Both the position numbers and the translations under genes were made by a program. A stretch of 22,167 nt of DNA from a virus, in the IMG/VR virus record IMGVR_UViG_3300031841_000872, positions 1-22,167 of that record; one strand, given 5' to 3'. Below, piece after piece: positions 22,089 to 22,167 of the stretch. Each line of letters opens with the position of its first letter. The stretch's first letter is position 1. The notes below the pieces were generated by a model. The model saw only the letters and a program-made list of their open reading frames with translations, was not told the origin of the DNA and searched no databases.

Positions 22089-22101
22089 AGTTATTAGTTA
22101 T
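22089..22101 (-). repeat. ATAACTN tandem repeat at predicted start of P1 transcript
   Basis: The minus strand reads ATAACTAATAACT, starting 7 nt after the P1 -10 box and followed by GAGGA. It has the same form and position as the repeat after P3. Confidence 0.55.
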
Positions 22102-22108
22102 AATATCT

Positions 22109-22138
22109 ACTATACCGCCAATGATTCAAAAAGTAAAG
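22109..22138 (-). promoter_or_regulatory. Putative sigma70-like promoter P1 (early and modification genes)
   Basis: The minus strand has -35 TTTACT, a 17-nt spacer and -10 TATAGT, 33 nt before the ATG of the first gene. It is 25/30 identical to P2. It would drive all genes from 22076 to 15631, including the thymidine modification cluster. The sequence upstream (22139-22167) is AT-rich and holds no gene that I can see. Confidence 0.72.
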
Positions 22139-22167
22139 GATTATTTTTCCCTATAGAAAATATGTTT

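Noticed and set aside
22139-22167. T7-like promoter suggested by CTATAGGGAAA on the minus strand
   Set aside because: Only the initiation half of a T7 promoter is matched, the recognition half is absent, and no second copy was noticed in the window.
1-22167. tRNA genes, insertion sequences, integrase or CRISPR arrays
   Set aside because: I saw no cloverleaf in the gaps, no transposase or integrase motifs and no regular direct-repeat array.

Overview
The window is part of the genome of a tailed double-stranded DNA phage. Every supported gene lies on the minus strand, so the genome reads from right to left. The genes are tightly packed, mostly with ATGA or short overlaps and clear Shine-Dalgarno sites. 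A P22-like portal fragment, a two-gene terminase and a large internal-virion-type protein suggest a short-tailed (podovirus-like) phage of a Gram-negative bacterium. The host cannot be named from this sequence.

Layout, in order of transcription. (1) 22076-20799: three small early genes of unknown function (a C-terminal zinc-site protein, a one-span membrane peptide and a basic protein). (2) 20806-15631: a six-gene cluster that I read as a thymidine hypermodification pathway. It holds a fold-type II PLP enzyme, a methyltransferase-like protein, two different members of the alpha-glutamyl/putrescinyl-thymine pyrophosphorylase (aGPT-Pplase) superfamily, a P-loop 5-hydroxymethyluracil DNA kinase, and a thymidylate-synthase homologue expected to be a dUMP hydroxymethylase. 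(3) 15569-9433: nucleotide and DNA metabolism, with a YfbR-like HD nucleotidase, a DUF3310 protein, a compact family B DNA polymerase, a conserved phage protein, a Sak4-like RecA-fold ATPase, a DUF669 protein that is probably an ssDNA-binding protein, a Cas4/AddB-like Fe-S nuclease, a RuvC-like resolvase and small genes. (4) 9362-5700: an SF2 helicase and a primase-polymerase/helicase. (5) 5699-5470: the only sizeable gap (230 bp), holding two inverted repeats of identical geometry and a strong hairpin. (6) 5469-1: packaging and head genes (small and large terminase, a membrane coiled-coil peptide, a polyvalent virion protein and a portal cut by the window edge).

Four 30-bp sigma70-like promoters precede regions 1, 3, 4 and 6. 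All have a TATAGT-type -10, a 17-bp spacer and a similar -35. Three of them also carry an ATAACTN repeat where the transcript would start. They divide the genome into four transcription units: early plus DNA modification, polymerase and recombination, helicase and primase, and packaging. A hairpin terminator inside the second unit may reduce expression of the nuclease and resolvase.

Proposed pathway: dUMP is hydroxymethylated, hmdU enters DNA in place of some or all T, the kinase activates it by phosphorylation, aGPT-Pplase enzymes replace the phosphate with an amino-acid or amine group, and the PLP enzyme and perhaps the methyltransferase-like protein tailor the result. The first steps follow known phage systems. 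The methyltransferase step and the final structure of the base are inference.
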